Below are positions 7,752 through 17,331 of a stretch of DNA of 64,000 nt, in pieces. The stretch comes from Patescibacteria group bacterium (lineage in GTDB: Bacteria > Patescibacteriota > Patescibacteriia > 2-12-FULL-60-25), in contig JAVHLR010000001.1 of the NCBI GenBank assembly GCA_031082005.1, positions 315,251 through 379,250 of the forward strand, read 5' to 3'. A program made the translations under genes and the position numbers. Below the pieces are notes generated by a model. It was not told the DNA's origin. It searched no databases and saw nothing but the letters and a program-made list of their open reading frames with translations. Within the stretch, counting starts at the first letter, position 1; every line of letters starts with the position of its first letter.

Positions 7752-10700
7752 ATGATGGGAATATTCGAGTGCATCAGGGGATCGCGTGCCACCTTACGCA
7801 AAGGCGGTCTGACGATCGTCGTGTCGGTCATCCTGTTGTTTGCTGTGTTCGCATACGCCTTCAACCGCTTTCTTGTTCTGAATACTTTACAGCAATTCAG
7901 CACTAGCGTATCGAGCGTGGCATCCATAAGTGCTGTTGAACACCTGTCGACGCACGGTGATCATTTTTTCACGCCAGAGGATATCTCAACGTCCGGTTGG
8001 ACCATATTTTTCGGCGACCTCGGTTCCGTTTGGGCGACGGATTTTGATTTCGTCAGCCCGGCAGGAACTTTGATTTACTCGACATATCGCGGTCCTGATG
8101 CCGGGCAGCACGTGAAAGATGTCGATACGGCCAATCTATTCGATGAACCGACGTCGATACGGAAGGCTTCAGTCGAGATGACGGAACAGTCAGGGTCTAG
8201 GTATCTCTATGTCGTCAGTTTTCCGCTGGTGGATAGCAACACTTTTTTGGGCATTCTTGAGATATATTGCGACATCTCTCCGCTTTTCGCGCAAATCAAC
8301 TATTTCCAGAATTTGATCTGGCTCATGGCTGGGTTGTTCGTGATCCTGATGACTTTTCTGCTCTTGTGCGTTCTGTGGAGGCAGGCCAAGGATTTGGGGA
8401 TAAGGGGAAAAAAGATGGAGGCCATCTTCGAGCATTCTCCGATGGGCATCTATACCATTAACGCGCGCGGAGAGATCGACTCGTTCAACCCAAAGATGCT
8501 CGAGCTTGCCGGGGCGGATAATGAAAAGCGGATCATGGGGCTGAACGTATTCGAGATGCAAAGCTATAAGGATATCGGCCTGGATAAATATTTCAGGCTG
8601 GGTCTTGCAGGCGAACCTTTCCACCTCGAGACGCCGTATGTATCGCAGACTTCGGGGAAACCCAGCTATCGCGAATATTTCGGTATTCCTCTCCAGGAAC
8701 AGGACAGCAAGAAGGTGGATAGCCTAATGCTTCTGGTCAACGACATAACGCAGCGGAAGTTCCTGGAGGAAAGGGTCGCACGACATGCGAAGTATCTCGA
8801 GGAAGAAGTGGACCGCAGGACGAAGTCGATCGAGATGCTGTCGCAGCAGTATAAGGCGATATTCGACAATTCTTTGGCAGGAATTTATGTCTTGCAGGAC
8901 GATAAGATGAAGCTCGTGAACCCTGCTTTCCTGCGCATCATGGGGTATGACTCCGTGGATGAGATCGTGGGCCAACCTTGGAAGAAGTTCATCCATCCTG
9001 ATGACCATAAACTGGTCATGGCTTCGGGTATGCCGCTTAGGCAGAAGGGAATCGGCCCGGCTCGGCGCTATACCCCGCGCGCTGTGCGTAAAGACGGCTC
9101 GGTAATCATCGTCGAGATGTTCTCTTCACCGGCAAACTTCGAGGGCCGACCGGCGATCATCGGTCACTTCATCGACATCACGGAGCAGACCCAAATCAGC
9201 AAAGCCATCGAGCGTGAACGCGATCGTGCGACGATGTACCTTGATACCGCTTCTTTCCTGATGGTGGCTCTGGATAAGGACGCGAACATCGAGCTGATCA
9301 ATAACCACGGCGCCGCCATGCTGGATTACCAGCCAGAGGAACTGATCGGCAAGAACTGGATAGACACCTGCATCCCGGAAAAAGACAGGGCCGAAATTTG
9401 GGACGTTTTCCGCAAGATCATGGGCGGCGACGCTGTCTCTAGGGAATATTTCGAGAACTACATTGTTACGCGTAACAATGAGCTGAAACTTTGTAAGTTC
9501 CATAACACCGTACTACGCGACGAAAAACTCGGCATCAGCGGAATCCTTAGTTCGGCTGAAGACGTCACCGAAGAACGGAGGGAGCATGATGAATTAGTAC
9601 GTCGCTTAGGATATGAAAACTTACTGGAGGACATCTCACGCAAGGCCATAAAGGTGGATGAGGATCATCTGTTGTCATTCCTTGATGACGCTCTCAAGCA
9701 CATCGGACCGGTAATGGACGTGAGCCGTGCGTACATCTTCAGATACGATCTGCAGAACGACACTTCCGACGACCTGGTGGAATGGGTCGCCGAAGGCATC
9801 AGGCCGCAGATACAGAGGTTACAGAATGTGTCGGCCTCCGCATTCCCTTGGTTCAATGAGACGCTGAAGTCTGGTCAGGTCGTGAATGTTCCGGATGTCG
9901 AAGCGATGGTACACAAGAAGGAGCAGCTCTTGCTGAAATCAATCCAGGTAAAGTCCATCCTCATGGTTCCGCTCATCACCTCCGGTGGTATCTGGGGTTT
10001 CATCGGATTCGATCATTGTCTTAAGGCACATGTCTGGTCAAGGAATGATGTTGACCTACTTTTCACCCTTGCCCGGACTTTGACGAGCGTCATAGAGCGG
10101 ATAGAAGCCGAAAAGCACATCAAACAATTGAGCGCCTTGAGGAACAAGTTCATCCAGATCATGTCGCATCAGTTGCGCACGCCGTTGAACGCGATGCGCT
10201 GGAACCTGGAATCGGTCCTCTCGGAAGAACTGGGCAAGCTGAAGCCCGAGCAGAAAGAGTTCATGCGCGTCGTGTATGCGGCCAATACCGAAATCATCGA
10301 CCGCCTCGAGACCATGCTCACCGCCATGGATATCGAAGAAGGCAAAGTCTATATCAACCTAGAGCCCACGTCTTTCGTCAGTCTGTGGGGATCCGTGATG
10401 AGCGAGTGGAAACGCAAATGTGAACTCAAGGACGTGACGTGTGACTATATCGGTCAGGCAGATGATTTGCCTGCCATGCGTATCGACCAGCAGAAAATCC
10501 GCACTGTCATGTCCAACCTGACGGATAACGCGGTCATATACACATCGCCTAAAGGCAAGATCGAGGTCAAGATCAGCCACACATCGGATTCCGTGCGTTT
10601 CGAGGTACGAGATACGGGAGTCGGCATACCGAAAGCGGAGCAGCATCAGATATTCGCGCGTTTTTACCGGGCGACGAACGCTTCCCAGATGAAGCCCGAT

Positions 10701-10835
10701 GCCACCGGTTTGGGTCTGTCGATCGCGAAATATTTCGTCGAACAACACGGAGGCAAAATCGGGTTCGAATCAAAAGAAGGGAAGGGCAGCACGTTCTGGT
10801 TCGAGATACCTCTTAAGCCGAAAGAGACAGAATGA
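7752..10835 (+). CDS. multi-PAS/GAF sensor histidine kinase
   Basis: Two N-terminal TM helices, several PAS domains, GAF region, HisKA SHQLRTPLNAMRWNLE, HATPase motifs DNAVIY, DTGVGIP, GLGLSIAKYFVEQHGG. Confidence 0.93.
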   Translation: MMGIFECIRGSRATLRKGGLTIVVSVILLFAVFAYAFNRFLVLNTLQQFSTSVSSVASISAVEHLSTHGDHFFTPEDISTSGWTIFFGDLGSVWATDFDFVSPAGTLIYSTYRGPDAGQHVKDVDTANLFDEPTSIRKASVEMTEQSGSRYLYVVSFPLVDSNTFLGILEIYCDISPLFAQINYFQNLIWLMAGLFVILMTFLLLCVLWRQAKDLGIRGKKMEAIFEHSPMGIYTINARGEIDSFNPKMLELAGADNEKRIMGLNVFEMQSYKDIGLDKYFRLGLAGEPFHLETPYVSQTSGKPSYREYFGIPLQEQDSKKVDSLMLLVNDITQRKFLEERVARHAKYLEEEVDRRTKSIEMLSQQYKAIFDNSLAGIYVLQDDKMKLVNPAFLRIMGYDSVDEIVGQPWKKFIHPDDHKLVMASGMPLRQKGIGPARRYTPRAVRKDGSVIIVEMFSSPANFEGRPAIIGHFIDITEQTQISKAIERERDRATMYLDTASFLMVALDKDANIELINNHGAAMLDYQPEELIGKNWIDTCIPEKDRAEIWDVFRKIMGGDAVSREYFENYIVTRNNELKLCKFHNTVLRDEKLGISGILSSAEDVTEERREHDELVRRLGYENLLEDISRKAIKVDEDHLLSFLDDALKHIGPVMDVSRAYIFRYDLQNDTSDDLVEWVAEGIRPQIQRLQNVSASAFPWFNETLKSGQVVNVPDVEAMVHKKEQLLLKSIQVKSILMVPLITSGGIWGFIGFDHCLKAHVWSRNDVDLLFTLARTLTSVIERIEAEKHIKQLSALRNKFIQIMSHQLRTPLNAMRWNLESVLSEELGKLKPEQKEFMRVVYAANTEIIDRLETMLTAMDIEEGKVYINLEPTSFVSLWGSVMSEWKRKCELKDVTCDYIGQADDLPAMRIDQQKIRTVMSNLTDNAVIYTSPKGKIEVKISHTSDSVRFEVRDTGVGIPKAEQHQIFARFYRATNASQMKPDATGLGLSIAKYFVEQHGGKIGFESKEGKGSTFWFEIPLKPKETE

Positions 10836-10851
10836 GGCTCATAGACGAGAG

Positions 10852-10879
10852 AACCCCACCTGGAGAAGGTGGGGTTTCG
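10852..10879 (+). terminator. Rho-independent terminator
   Basis: aaccccacct ggaga aggtggggttt. Confidence 0.7.
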
Positions 10880-10890
10880 TTAGTCGTCTT

Positions 10891-11337
10891 TCAGTGTGTC
10901 AGGTGGAAGATGCGCGAGTATCGGTCTTGCGCAAAAACCACCGTAAGCCTGATGAACGAGACTTGTTGGGATGACGCTTCGTCCCGGGCTTGGAGCGCCA
11001 AGGAAACGTCTAGCTTGTCGGGTCGCGGGATGAAGGTCAGCTCTTTGGCCTGTGGGACCATCGCGTTGATCTTGGCCAGCCATTGGGCGTCCGAGCCGAC
11101 GAGCCCGATTTGGGCGATGAGCCAATTGCTCCAATATATCTTGGGGCGCGCAGCTTTGCAGTAGCACAGGCTGACGTTCGCGTCTTTCGACTGCAACATG
11201 CAGGCAGACACGATTTCCATATGTGCCACGGCGTCGGCTACGACGCGGCATTGCTCTTCTTCCTCAGGCGTCGAAGGAGCAGTGAAGTTGGGTCTGACGA
11301 TGGTCGGGATTTGCCTTAGGTTCATCTTTCTCATCAC
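10891..11337 (-). CDS. hypothetical protein
   Basis: 148-aa ORF, purine-rich SD-like stretch upstream on minus strand. Confidence 0.6.
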   Translation of the reverse strand: MMRKMNLRQIPTIVRPNFTAPSTPEEEEQCRVVADAVAHMEIVSACMLQSKDANVSLCYCKAARPKIYWSNWLIAQIGLVGSDAQWLAKINAMVPQAKELTFIPRPDKLDVSLALQARDEASSQQVSFIRLTVVFAQDRYSRIFHLTH

Positions 11338-11427
11338 CCCTCTCCCCTCTGGCGCAAACTCAACTAGCCATTGATGCCACGAAAAGCCTCACTTGTCAAT
11401 CCGCAGCTTAGGCCTTAACTTGTTGGC

Positions 11428-12567
11428 ATGAAGATCGCCATCGACGCACGCATGATGGGAGCGGGTAACACCCGCGGAATCGGGCGATATATCGAGGAGT
11501 TGGTGCGCGCCATGTTGGACCTCGGAACAGATGATGAATTCGTCTTGCTCGTCAGACAATCGGACCACCCATTCGCGAGGCACCCCCGCGTCAGCACAGT
11601 GCTTGCGCCCGTCTCGTGGTACGGCTTTGCCGAACAGCTCAAGATGCCGGGAATACTGGAACGAACCGGCGCCGACGTCGTCCACGTTCCTCATTGGAAC
11701 GTGCCTTTGCTCTATCGTGGTCCTTTGGTCGTGACGGTACACGATCTGCTGCTTCGCCATTATCCTTCCAGCGCCAAAACGTCTACCCGAAGTTGGCCGA
11801 TACGACTCATGAAACGCATCTTATATCGCGCTGTAGTCGGGCACGCCGTCAGAGCAGCAAAAAAAATCCTTATTCCGACCGAGTTCACCCGCCACGACGT
11901 CGAAAGTTTTTATCCTGGAGCCAAGGGCAAGTCCGTCATGACAGGAGAGGGTATGCCAAAGCCCGTATCCGGTAGCTCGTATCCAGTATCTAGCACGGGC
12001 CGAGCTACCAGCTACCAGATACCAGATACTAGCTACCTGCTCTACGTCGGCTCTGCATATCCGCACAAAGGTTTAGATGATCTGCTGTCCGTATGGCCGG
12101 AGATCAGACGGCGCCATGCGATGTTGCGGCTCATTATAGCCGGGGAGATGGATATCTTCATGCAGCGCATGAAAGCATCGCATGCCGCACAGGGCGGAGT
12201 GGATTATTTGGGCAAAGTCAGCGATGACAGCTTAGAAAGGCTTTATGGTAATGCCATAGCGCTCGTCTTCCCCTCGCATTTTGAAGGTTTTGGACTGCCT
12301 CCTTTGGAGGCTTTGGCTCACGGTTGCCCCGTCATCAGCTCGGATGCAGCTTCGTTGCCCGAGGTGTTGGGAAAGCATGGCATTGAGTTCTTTCACGTCG
12401 GCGATGGAAATGGTATACTTTTGGCTGTAGAAAAGGTGTTAAGCGACAGGAAAAAAGCCCGAGAGGCAGCAGCGTCGGCAGCTCATGAACTGCAGCAACG
12501 CCACGATTGGCGCAAAGCCGCGAAATTGACTCTTGAGGCGTATCATTCAGTCAAAAATCGAGTGTGA
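11428..12567 (+). CDS. glycosyltransferase family 1/4 (GT-B)
   Basis: MKIAIDARMMGAGNTRGIGRYIEEL, YVGSAYPHKGLDDLL, ALVFPSHFEGFGLPPLEALAHGCPVISSDAASLPEVLG. Confidence 0.92.
   Translation: MKIAIDARMMGAGNTRGIGRYIEELVRAMLDLGTDDEFVLLVRQSDHPFARHPRVSTVLAPVSWYGFAEQLKMPGILERTGADVVHVPHWNVPLLYRGPLVVTVHDLLLRHYPSSAKTSTRSWPIRLMKRILYRAVVGHAVRAAKKILIPTEFTRHDVESFYPGAKGKSVMTGEGMPKPVSGSSYPVSSTGRATSYQIPDTSYLLYVGSAYPHKGLDDLLSVWPEIRRRHAMLRLIIAGEMDIFMQRMKASHAAQGGVDYLGKVSDDSLERLYGNAIALVFPSHFEGFGLPPLEALAHGCPVISSDAASLPEVLGKHGIEFFHVGDGNGILLAVEKVLSDRKKAREAAASAAHELQQRHDWRKAAKLTLEAYHSVKNRV
11961..12039. repeat. Palindromic repeat, family C, inside the glycosyltransferase ORF
   Basis: gtatccggtagctcgtatcc...agctaccagctaccagataccagatactagctac; shares exact 19-mer taccagataccagatacta with 59636-59716. 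Confidence 0.8.
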
Positions 12568-15224
12568 TTCTCAAACCTTACAAGGTACCAGCGAAACGCC
12601 GCCCCAAAGACGGCGGCGATAGTTTATTGGAGGAGCAGCTTTCTTCTGTTGTCGAACGGGAAGGCGCTGTTTTGCAGACGCCGCTCGGACCTCGCCGTGG
12701 TCGCAAGCTTACGCAGCAATGGAACCAGACTGTCGGACTCATGAGTCCGCAGCTGGATGTGGATGAAGTCGCTTCACTTGATAGAGCGATCCTTGAGCTG
12801 GCCGTCAGCATCAAGCCGATCGGAGGGGATAAGGTGAAAAGCGTGAACATCAAAGAAGGCAAGCACGCGCAGAGCCCTTATGTGATTTCTTTGCAGCATC
12901 TATCTCTGGCGCGCCAACAAGTTACTCGCAGCAAAGTCACGTCAGAATCCTTTGATTCATCGCCGCTGGAAGTGCCTTCCGTCGATGCTTTTTCCGCTTT
13001 GGGCAAAGACCTGACATCGTTAGGCCTAGATCCGCGTTGCGCTTCGGGGCAGTTCACTCCCAATGATTTCGATCAAGCCTATACGAAAGTATATGGAAGG
13101 TTCGAATGGCTGACGGGCGGTTTGCGCGAGGTCTCCGGCGTTTTCGGCGGATGGTTCAAGAGAGCCGAAAAAGAAGAACGAGAAATAGCGGAAGAGGCTG
13201 CAGAATCCATAGGCTTGGCTAAACTGCCGCGCCTTTCCTTTGCCCGCATGGCGATCGGTCTTGTCGCGATGGTTCTCGTCGTCACGTTGCCTGCGAACGC
13301 CGTGATGGTGTACCGCTCATTTTCTGATACGAAAGACGAAGTCCAATCCCAGGGAGAACAGGCGGTCTCCGAATTTATGGCAGCTGGTAACGCCTCGACC
13401 GCAGGTGAATCCGCCGAAGCGCTTAAGCGTGCATCCGCCATGTTCCGTGATACGGATGCCGCACTTGAGAATACGAGCGCTTTGGCTACCGCCGCGGCAT
13501 CGCTGTTTTCCGGCAAGTATCGCAGCGCTAAAGCCCTGCTGGAAGTAGGGGATAAGACGGCCGAAGCAGCTCGACTCTTAGCCGTCGGATTCGATAAGGT
13601 TTTCAGCGAACCTGATCGCCGTTTGGATGAAAGGCTGAACGTCATGGCCGCCTACGCCCGCACGGCGCAAAATTTACTGTCTGATTCGGCCAAAGCCGCC
13701 GCTTCAATCGATGCGGATTCGCTTCCTCCTGAACAACGCGATCAGGTCGCCAAGATCCTGCCGCAGCTTGACGAGTCCACGCAGGCGGTACGCGAATTCA
13801 CTCTTTTGGCTGATTTCTTGGCGCGGTTAGCGGGACGCGACTATAAACATAACTACTTGGTGATCTTCCAGAACCCGACAGAAATCCGTCCGACTGGAGG
13901 CTTCATGGGCTCATATGCCGAAGTCGCCGTCGATCGTGGCGCGATATCGAAAATCACAGTCCCTTCAGGCGGTACTTATGACATCAAAGGGCAATTGACT
14001 GCCCGCGTCCTGCCGCCGCAACCGCTTCAGCTCATCAACACCTTGTGGCAATTCCAGGACGCCAACTGGTTCCCGGATTTCCCGACTAGCGCCGAAAAAA
14101 TACGTTGGTTCTGGAGCAAGTCCGGCCAACCCACGATAGACGGGATCATCACGGTCAACTCGACGTTCATGGAAAAAGTCTTGGCCGTGACCGGTCCGAT
14201 CGAGATGCCTGAATACGGAAAGACAATAGATGCCTCGAATTTCCAGTTTGAGACGCAGAAGGCCGTAGAGATCGAGTACGACAAGGCGGCGAATACGCCC
14301 AAGAAGTTCGTCGGCGACCTGATGGGAAAGGTGATGGAGCGCAGCAAGTCTTTCGGCAAAGACGAATGGCTCAAGCTGGCCGCCCTGGCTGCGGAGTCCA
14401 TCTCGACCAAGGATATCCAGTTGTATTTCACCGACGAAGAGGATGAGGCTCTGGCGGAGAAGTTCGACTGGAACGGCCGCCTCAAACCCGTCGCCGGAGA
14501 CAGTCTCGCAGTCATCGAGACGAATATCGCCGGACAGAAAACCGACGGCGTGATCGATGAAGACATCGAGCACACGGTCCAGATCGACGAAGATGGTTCG
14601 ATCACTGACCACCTGACCCTGTATCGCAAACACAACGGCATCAAGAACGAACTTTTTAATGGTGTGCGCAACGTCGTTTATCTGCGCGTCTATGTCCCGA
14701 AGGGGAGCAAGCTTATTTCTGCCGCCGGTTTCAATACGCCGGATAAGGGATTTTTCAAACAGCCTTTAGCCGAAGACTTGCCGGACGAAGATATCGCAGA
14801 TATCGAAGCGACCTTGGATGATTTCGCGGACGGCGTCAAAGTCGGGCAGGAGGGCGACCGAACCGTCATCAGCGGCTGGTTGCAGCTTGATCCGGGACGC
14901 AGCCAGACTATCGCCTTGAGCTACAAGCTACCGTTCACCACACGGGATTTGTTGTCGAAACTTGAGACCGACCAAGCCACCGGAGCAGACAGCGCACGTG
15001 GGGCTTATCTGTTGCTTTTGACCAGTCAGTCAGGAAAAGGCAATCGCAAGCTCGTTTCTTCCGTGGAATATCCAGCAAGCTGGGGTTTGGCTTGGAGCCG
15101 TAAACCGAACGAAGCGACTACTGGCTTGGGATATTCAGGCCTATGGGACAAAGACAAAGTCGTAGCGGCCTTAATGACCACTAATAATGGGCAAGAAGAA
15201 AATAAAACCGCCAGTGCTCCTTGA
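12564..15224 (+). CDS. DUF4012 domain-containing membrane protein
   Basis: Single TM helix, then NYLVIFQNPTEIRPTGGFMGSYAEV and QFQDANWFPDFPTSAEKI typical of DUF4012; GTG start overlaps upstream stop. Confidence 0.88.
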   Translation: MILKPYKVPAKRRPKDGGDSLLEEQLSSVVEREGAVLQTPLGPRRGRKLTQQWNQTVGLMSPQLDVDEVASLDRAILELAVSIKPIGGDKVKSVNIKEGKHAQSPYVISLQHLSLARQQVTRSKVTSESFDSSPLEVPSVDAFSALGKDLTSLGLDPRCASGQFTPNDFDQAYTKVYGRFEWLTGGLREVSGVFGGWFKRAEKEEREIAEEAAESIGLAKLPRLSFARMAIGLVAMVLVVTLPANAVMVYRSFSDTKDEVQSQGEQAVSEFMAAGNASTAGESAEALKRASAMFRDTDAALENTSALATAAASLFSGKYRSAKALLEVGDKTAEAARLLAVGFDKVFSEPDRRLDERLNVMAAYARTAQNLLSDSAKAAASIDADSLPPEQRDQVAKILPQLDESTQAVREFTLLADFLARLAGRDYKHNYLVIFQNPTEIRPTGGFMGSYAEVAVDRGAISKITVPSGGTYDIKGQLTARVLPPQPLQLINTLWQFQDANWFPDFPTSAEKIRWFWSKSGQPTIDGIITVNSTFMEKVLAVTGPIEMPEYGKTIDASNFQFETQKAVEIEYDKAANTPKKFVGDLMGKVMERSKSFGKDEWLKLAALAAESISTKDIQLYFTDEEDEALAEKFDWNGRLKPVAGDSLAVIETNIAGQKTDGVIDEDIEHTVQIDEDGSITDHLTLYRKHNGIKNELFNGVRNVVYLRVYVPKGSKLISAAGFNTPDKGFFKQPLAEDLPDEDIADIEATLDDFADGVKVGQEGDRTVISGWLQLDPGRSQTIALSYKLPFTTRDLLSKLETDQATGADSARGAYLLLLTSQSGKGNRKLVSSVEYPASWGLAWSRKPNEATTGLGYSGLWDKDKVVAALMTTNNGQEENKTASAP

Positions 15225-17121
15225 AGACCCGGAAGGGGTCGCGATAGAAAAGCAAAAGGAGGATGAGATGGACAAAGGCTTGTCCACCATCTTTAAGGAT
15301 GATGACGGCGTGATGCCGGACATGAGCAAGCTCGAGATCCGCCGCCGTCCCTGGATCCTCTATATCGTCGGTGCGATGATCGTCTTCCTGACGCTGCTTT
15401 TGGTTTCAGTCTGGGTCGGCTTCATCTTTTTCAAACCGTTCAAAGGCTTCGGAGGCAAAGGACTGGAATTGATGATCGACGGTCCGGCTCGCGTCACATT
15501 GGGTCAAGAGAGTACCTACTTCATCAACTACAGTAACGTCTCCAACGAACCCTTGGCTGCTGCCGAAGTGCGGGTCAGCTTTCCCACGGATTTCAAGATA
15601 GTCAGCATGAACCCAGAACCTCAAGAGGCCGGTATGACTTGGCGTCTGGGCTCGATAGCATATGGCGGACGTGGCACGATCCAGATCAAAGGAGTTTTCC
15701 TCGGTGCCCTAGGGACTAAATCGGCTATCCAAGCTGTCGGCACGTATCGTCCAGCGTCATTCAACAGTGATTTTGAAGCTCTCTCTACACAGCAGCTGGA
15801 CTACACGGACAGTGTTTTGGCTGGCGCGCTTACGGTGCCTGAAAAAGTCGTACCCGGCGACAAGGTAACATTCGTGTACAGCGTAAAGAATACCGGCGTG
15901 ACCGACCTGGATGGCCTTGAAGCGCATTTGACCTTGCCGCAAGGCTTTGTCCGTGATGCCGGAACGACCAGTACGCTGGACGGGAATGTCGCAGTTTTCC
16001 CGGTTGGTGCTCTCTCTGCCGGCGTCTCCACCACAGTCAGCGTGACCGGAGCTTTCGCTTCCGGTGTCGGCGGTGAGCTGCACGTGCTGGGCGAGATGGG
16101 TAGGCTGGGTTTGGATGGTAGTTTCTTGGCGGCGCAGAAGACAGATGCCGCAATCTCATTATTGGCTGGAGATTTGGGTCTGAAGATGGTGGCTAACGGT
16201 TCTGACGCCGATCGATCCGTCAATTTGGGTGATGTCCTGCATTTCTCGCTGGGTTACGAGAATACCTCGGGCGAAGAGCTCAAAGGGGTTGCGCTTCGCG
16301 TCAAATTCGAACCTCTCGGCGCAACGGGAACAACGCCGGTTGTGCTTAAGAAATCTTCTGACTTTACGTTGCTGGAATGGTCTAAACTTTTCGACAACAG
16401 CTCTGGCACGCTGCGCGACAATCGTCTCGTTTGGGACAAGTCTTCGCTTGAAGCGCTCGAGCGTATGCCGACCGGTCAGGACGGCGTCATCGAATTCTCT
16501 ATCCCGCTTATCGCTTCTGCCGCTTCGGGAACGACTTTTGACGCTTTCCAAGCGACTGCAGAGGCGGATATCGAATATGTAGGGGGAGCGAAGCTGAATC
16601 GGACCGTACGGACGAAGCCGATGATATTCCGCTTGCGCTCTGATGCGAAGCTTTCCGCCGAAGCGCGCTACTTCACCGAGGAAGGCGCACCCATGGGCAG
16701 TGGTCCATTGCCGCCGGTAGTAGGGCAGACCACGTCGTATCGCATCCTCTGGGAAATCGACAAGAGCCTGCATGAACTGAAGGATCTAAAAGTCAGCGCT
16801 ACGTTACCGGAGAACGTGACATGGTCAGGCTCACCAGACGTCTCTGCCGGCGAACTGACATACGACGAAAAGACCCGGCTGCTGACGTGGTCGCTCAACA
16901 AGATGCCGGTCGATATCGCAAAGATAACCGCAGAATTCGACGTCCAGCTTACCCCGACGGAATTCGACGCTAATCGTTTCGCCGAACTGATCGGAGAGAT
17001 ACGTTTTGATGCCAAGGACGTCCAGAACGGTGACAGTCTGACGATGACCAAAGACCATCTGACCACTGATCTACAGAATGATGCGGGGGCGAAGAACAAA
17101 GGTGTAGTCAGGAAGCCGTAG
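15187..17121 (+). CDS. membrane-anchored protein with repeated extracellular (DUF11-like) beta domains
   Basis: One TM helix then repeats of type YSVKNTGVTDLDGLEAHLTLPQGF / YENTSGEELKGVALRVKF. A strong SD (aaggagg, 15257-15263) suggests the true start may be ATG 15268. Confidence 0.75.
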   Translation: MGKKKIKPPVLLEDPEGVAIEKQKEDEMDKGLSTIFKDDDGVMPDMSKLEIRRRPWILYIVGAMIVFLTLLLVSVWVGFIFFKPFKGFGGKGLELMIDGPARVTLGQESTYFINYSNVSNEPLAAAEVRVSFPTDFKIVSMNPEPQEAGMTWRLGSIAYGGRGTIQIKGVFLGALGTKSAIQAVGTYRPASFNSDFEALSTQQLDYTDSVLAGALTVPEKVVPGDKVTFVYSVKNTGVTDLDGLEAHLTLPQGFVRDAGTTSTLDGNVAVFPVGALSAGVSTTVSVTGAFASGVGGELHVLGEMGRLGLDGSFLAAQKTDAAISLLAGDLGLKMVANGSDADRSVNLGDVLHFSLGYENTSGEELKGVALRVKFEPLGATGTTPVVLKKSSDFTLLEWSKLFDNSSGTLRDNRLVWDKSSLEALERMPTGQDGVIEFSIPLIASAASGTTFDAFQATAEADIEYVGGAKLNRTVRTKPMIFRLRSDAKLSAEARYFTEEGAPMGSGPLPPVVGQTTSYRILWEIDKSLHELKDLKVSATLPENVTWSGSPDVSAGELTYDEKTRLLTWSLNKMPVDIAKITAEFDVQLTPTEFDANRFAELIGEIRFDAKDVQNGDSLTMTKDHLTTDLQNDAGAKNKGVVRKP

Positions 17122-17156
17122 CCTCAACTGCCCCGCACCTCCTATTACGCAAAAAC

Positions 17157-17187
17157 AAAACGCACGGCGTTTTGCCGAGCGTTTTAT
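17157..17187 (+). terminator. Rho-independent terminator of the glycosyltransferase/DUF4012 operon
   Basis: aaaacgcacggcg tttt gccgagcgtttt. Confidence 0.55.
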
Positions 17188-17188
17188 A

Positions 17189-17265
17189 TGGTGCGCCAGG
17201 AGGGATTTGAACCCCCGACCTTCAGCTTCGAAGGCTGTTGCTCTATCCAGCTGAGCTACTGGCGC
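17189..17265 (-). tRNA. tRNA-Arg (TCG), CCA encoded
   Basis: Reverse strand gcgccag...ctggcgc, anticodon loop ctTCGaa, CCA. Confidence 0.93.
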
Positions 17266-17331
17266 ATGCTTGTGGCAATATACTTGGCCACGTGGATTTG
17301 GTCAAAAAGCGGAGCTTTCGCTCCGCATTTC

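Noticed and set aside
13965-14633. 222-aa minus-strand ORF (and 14027-14671)
   Set aside because: Antisense to the DUF4012 gene with no independent evidence.
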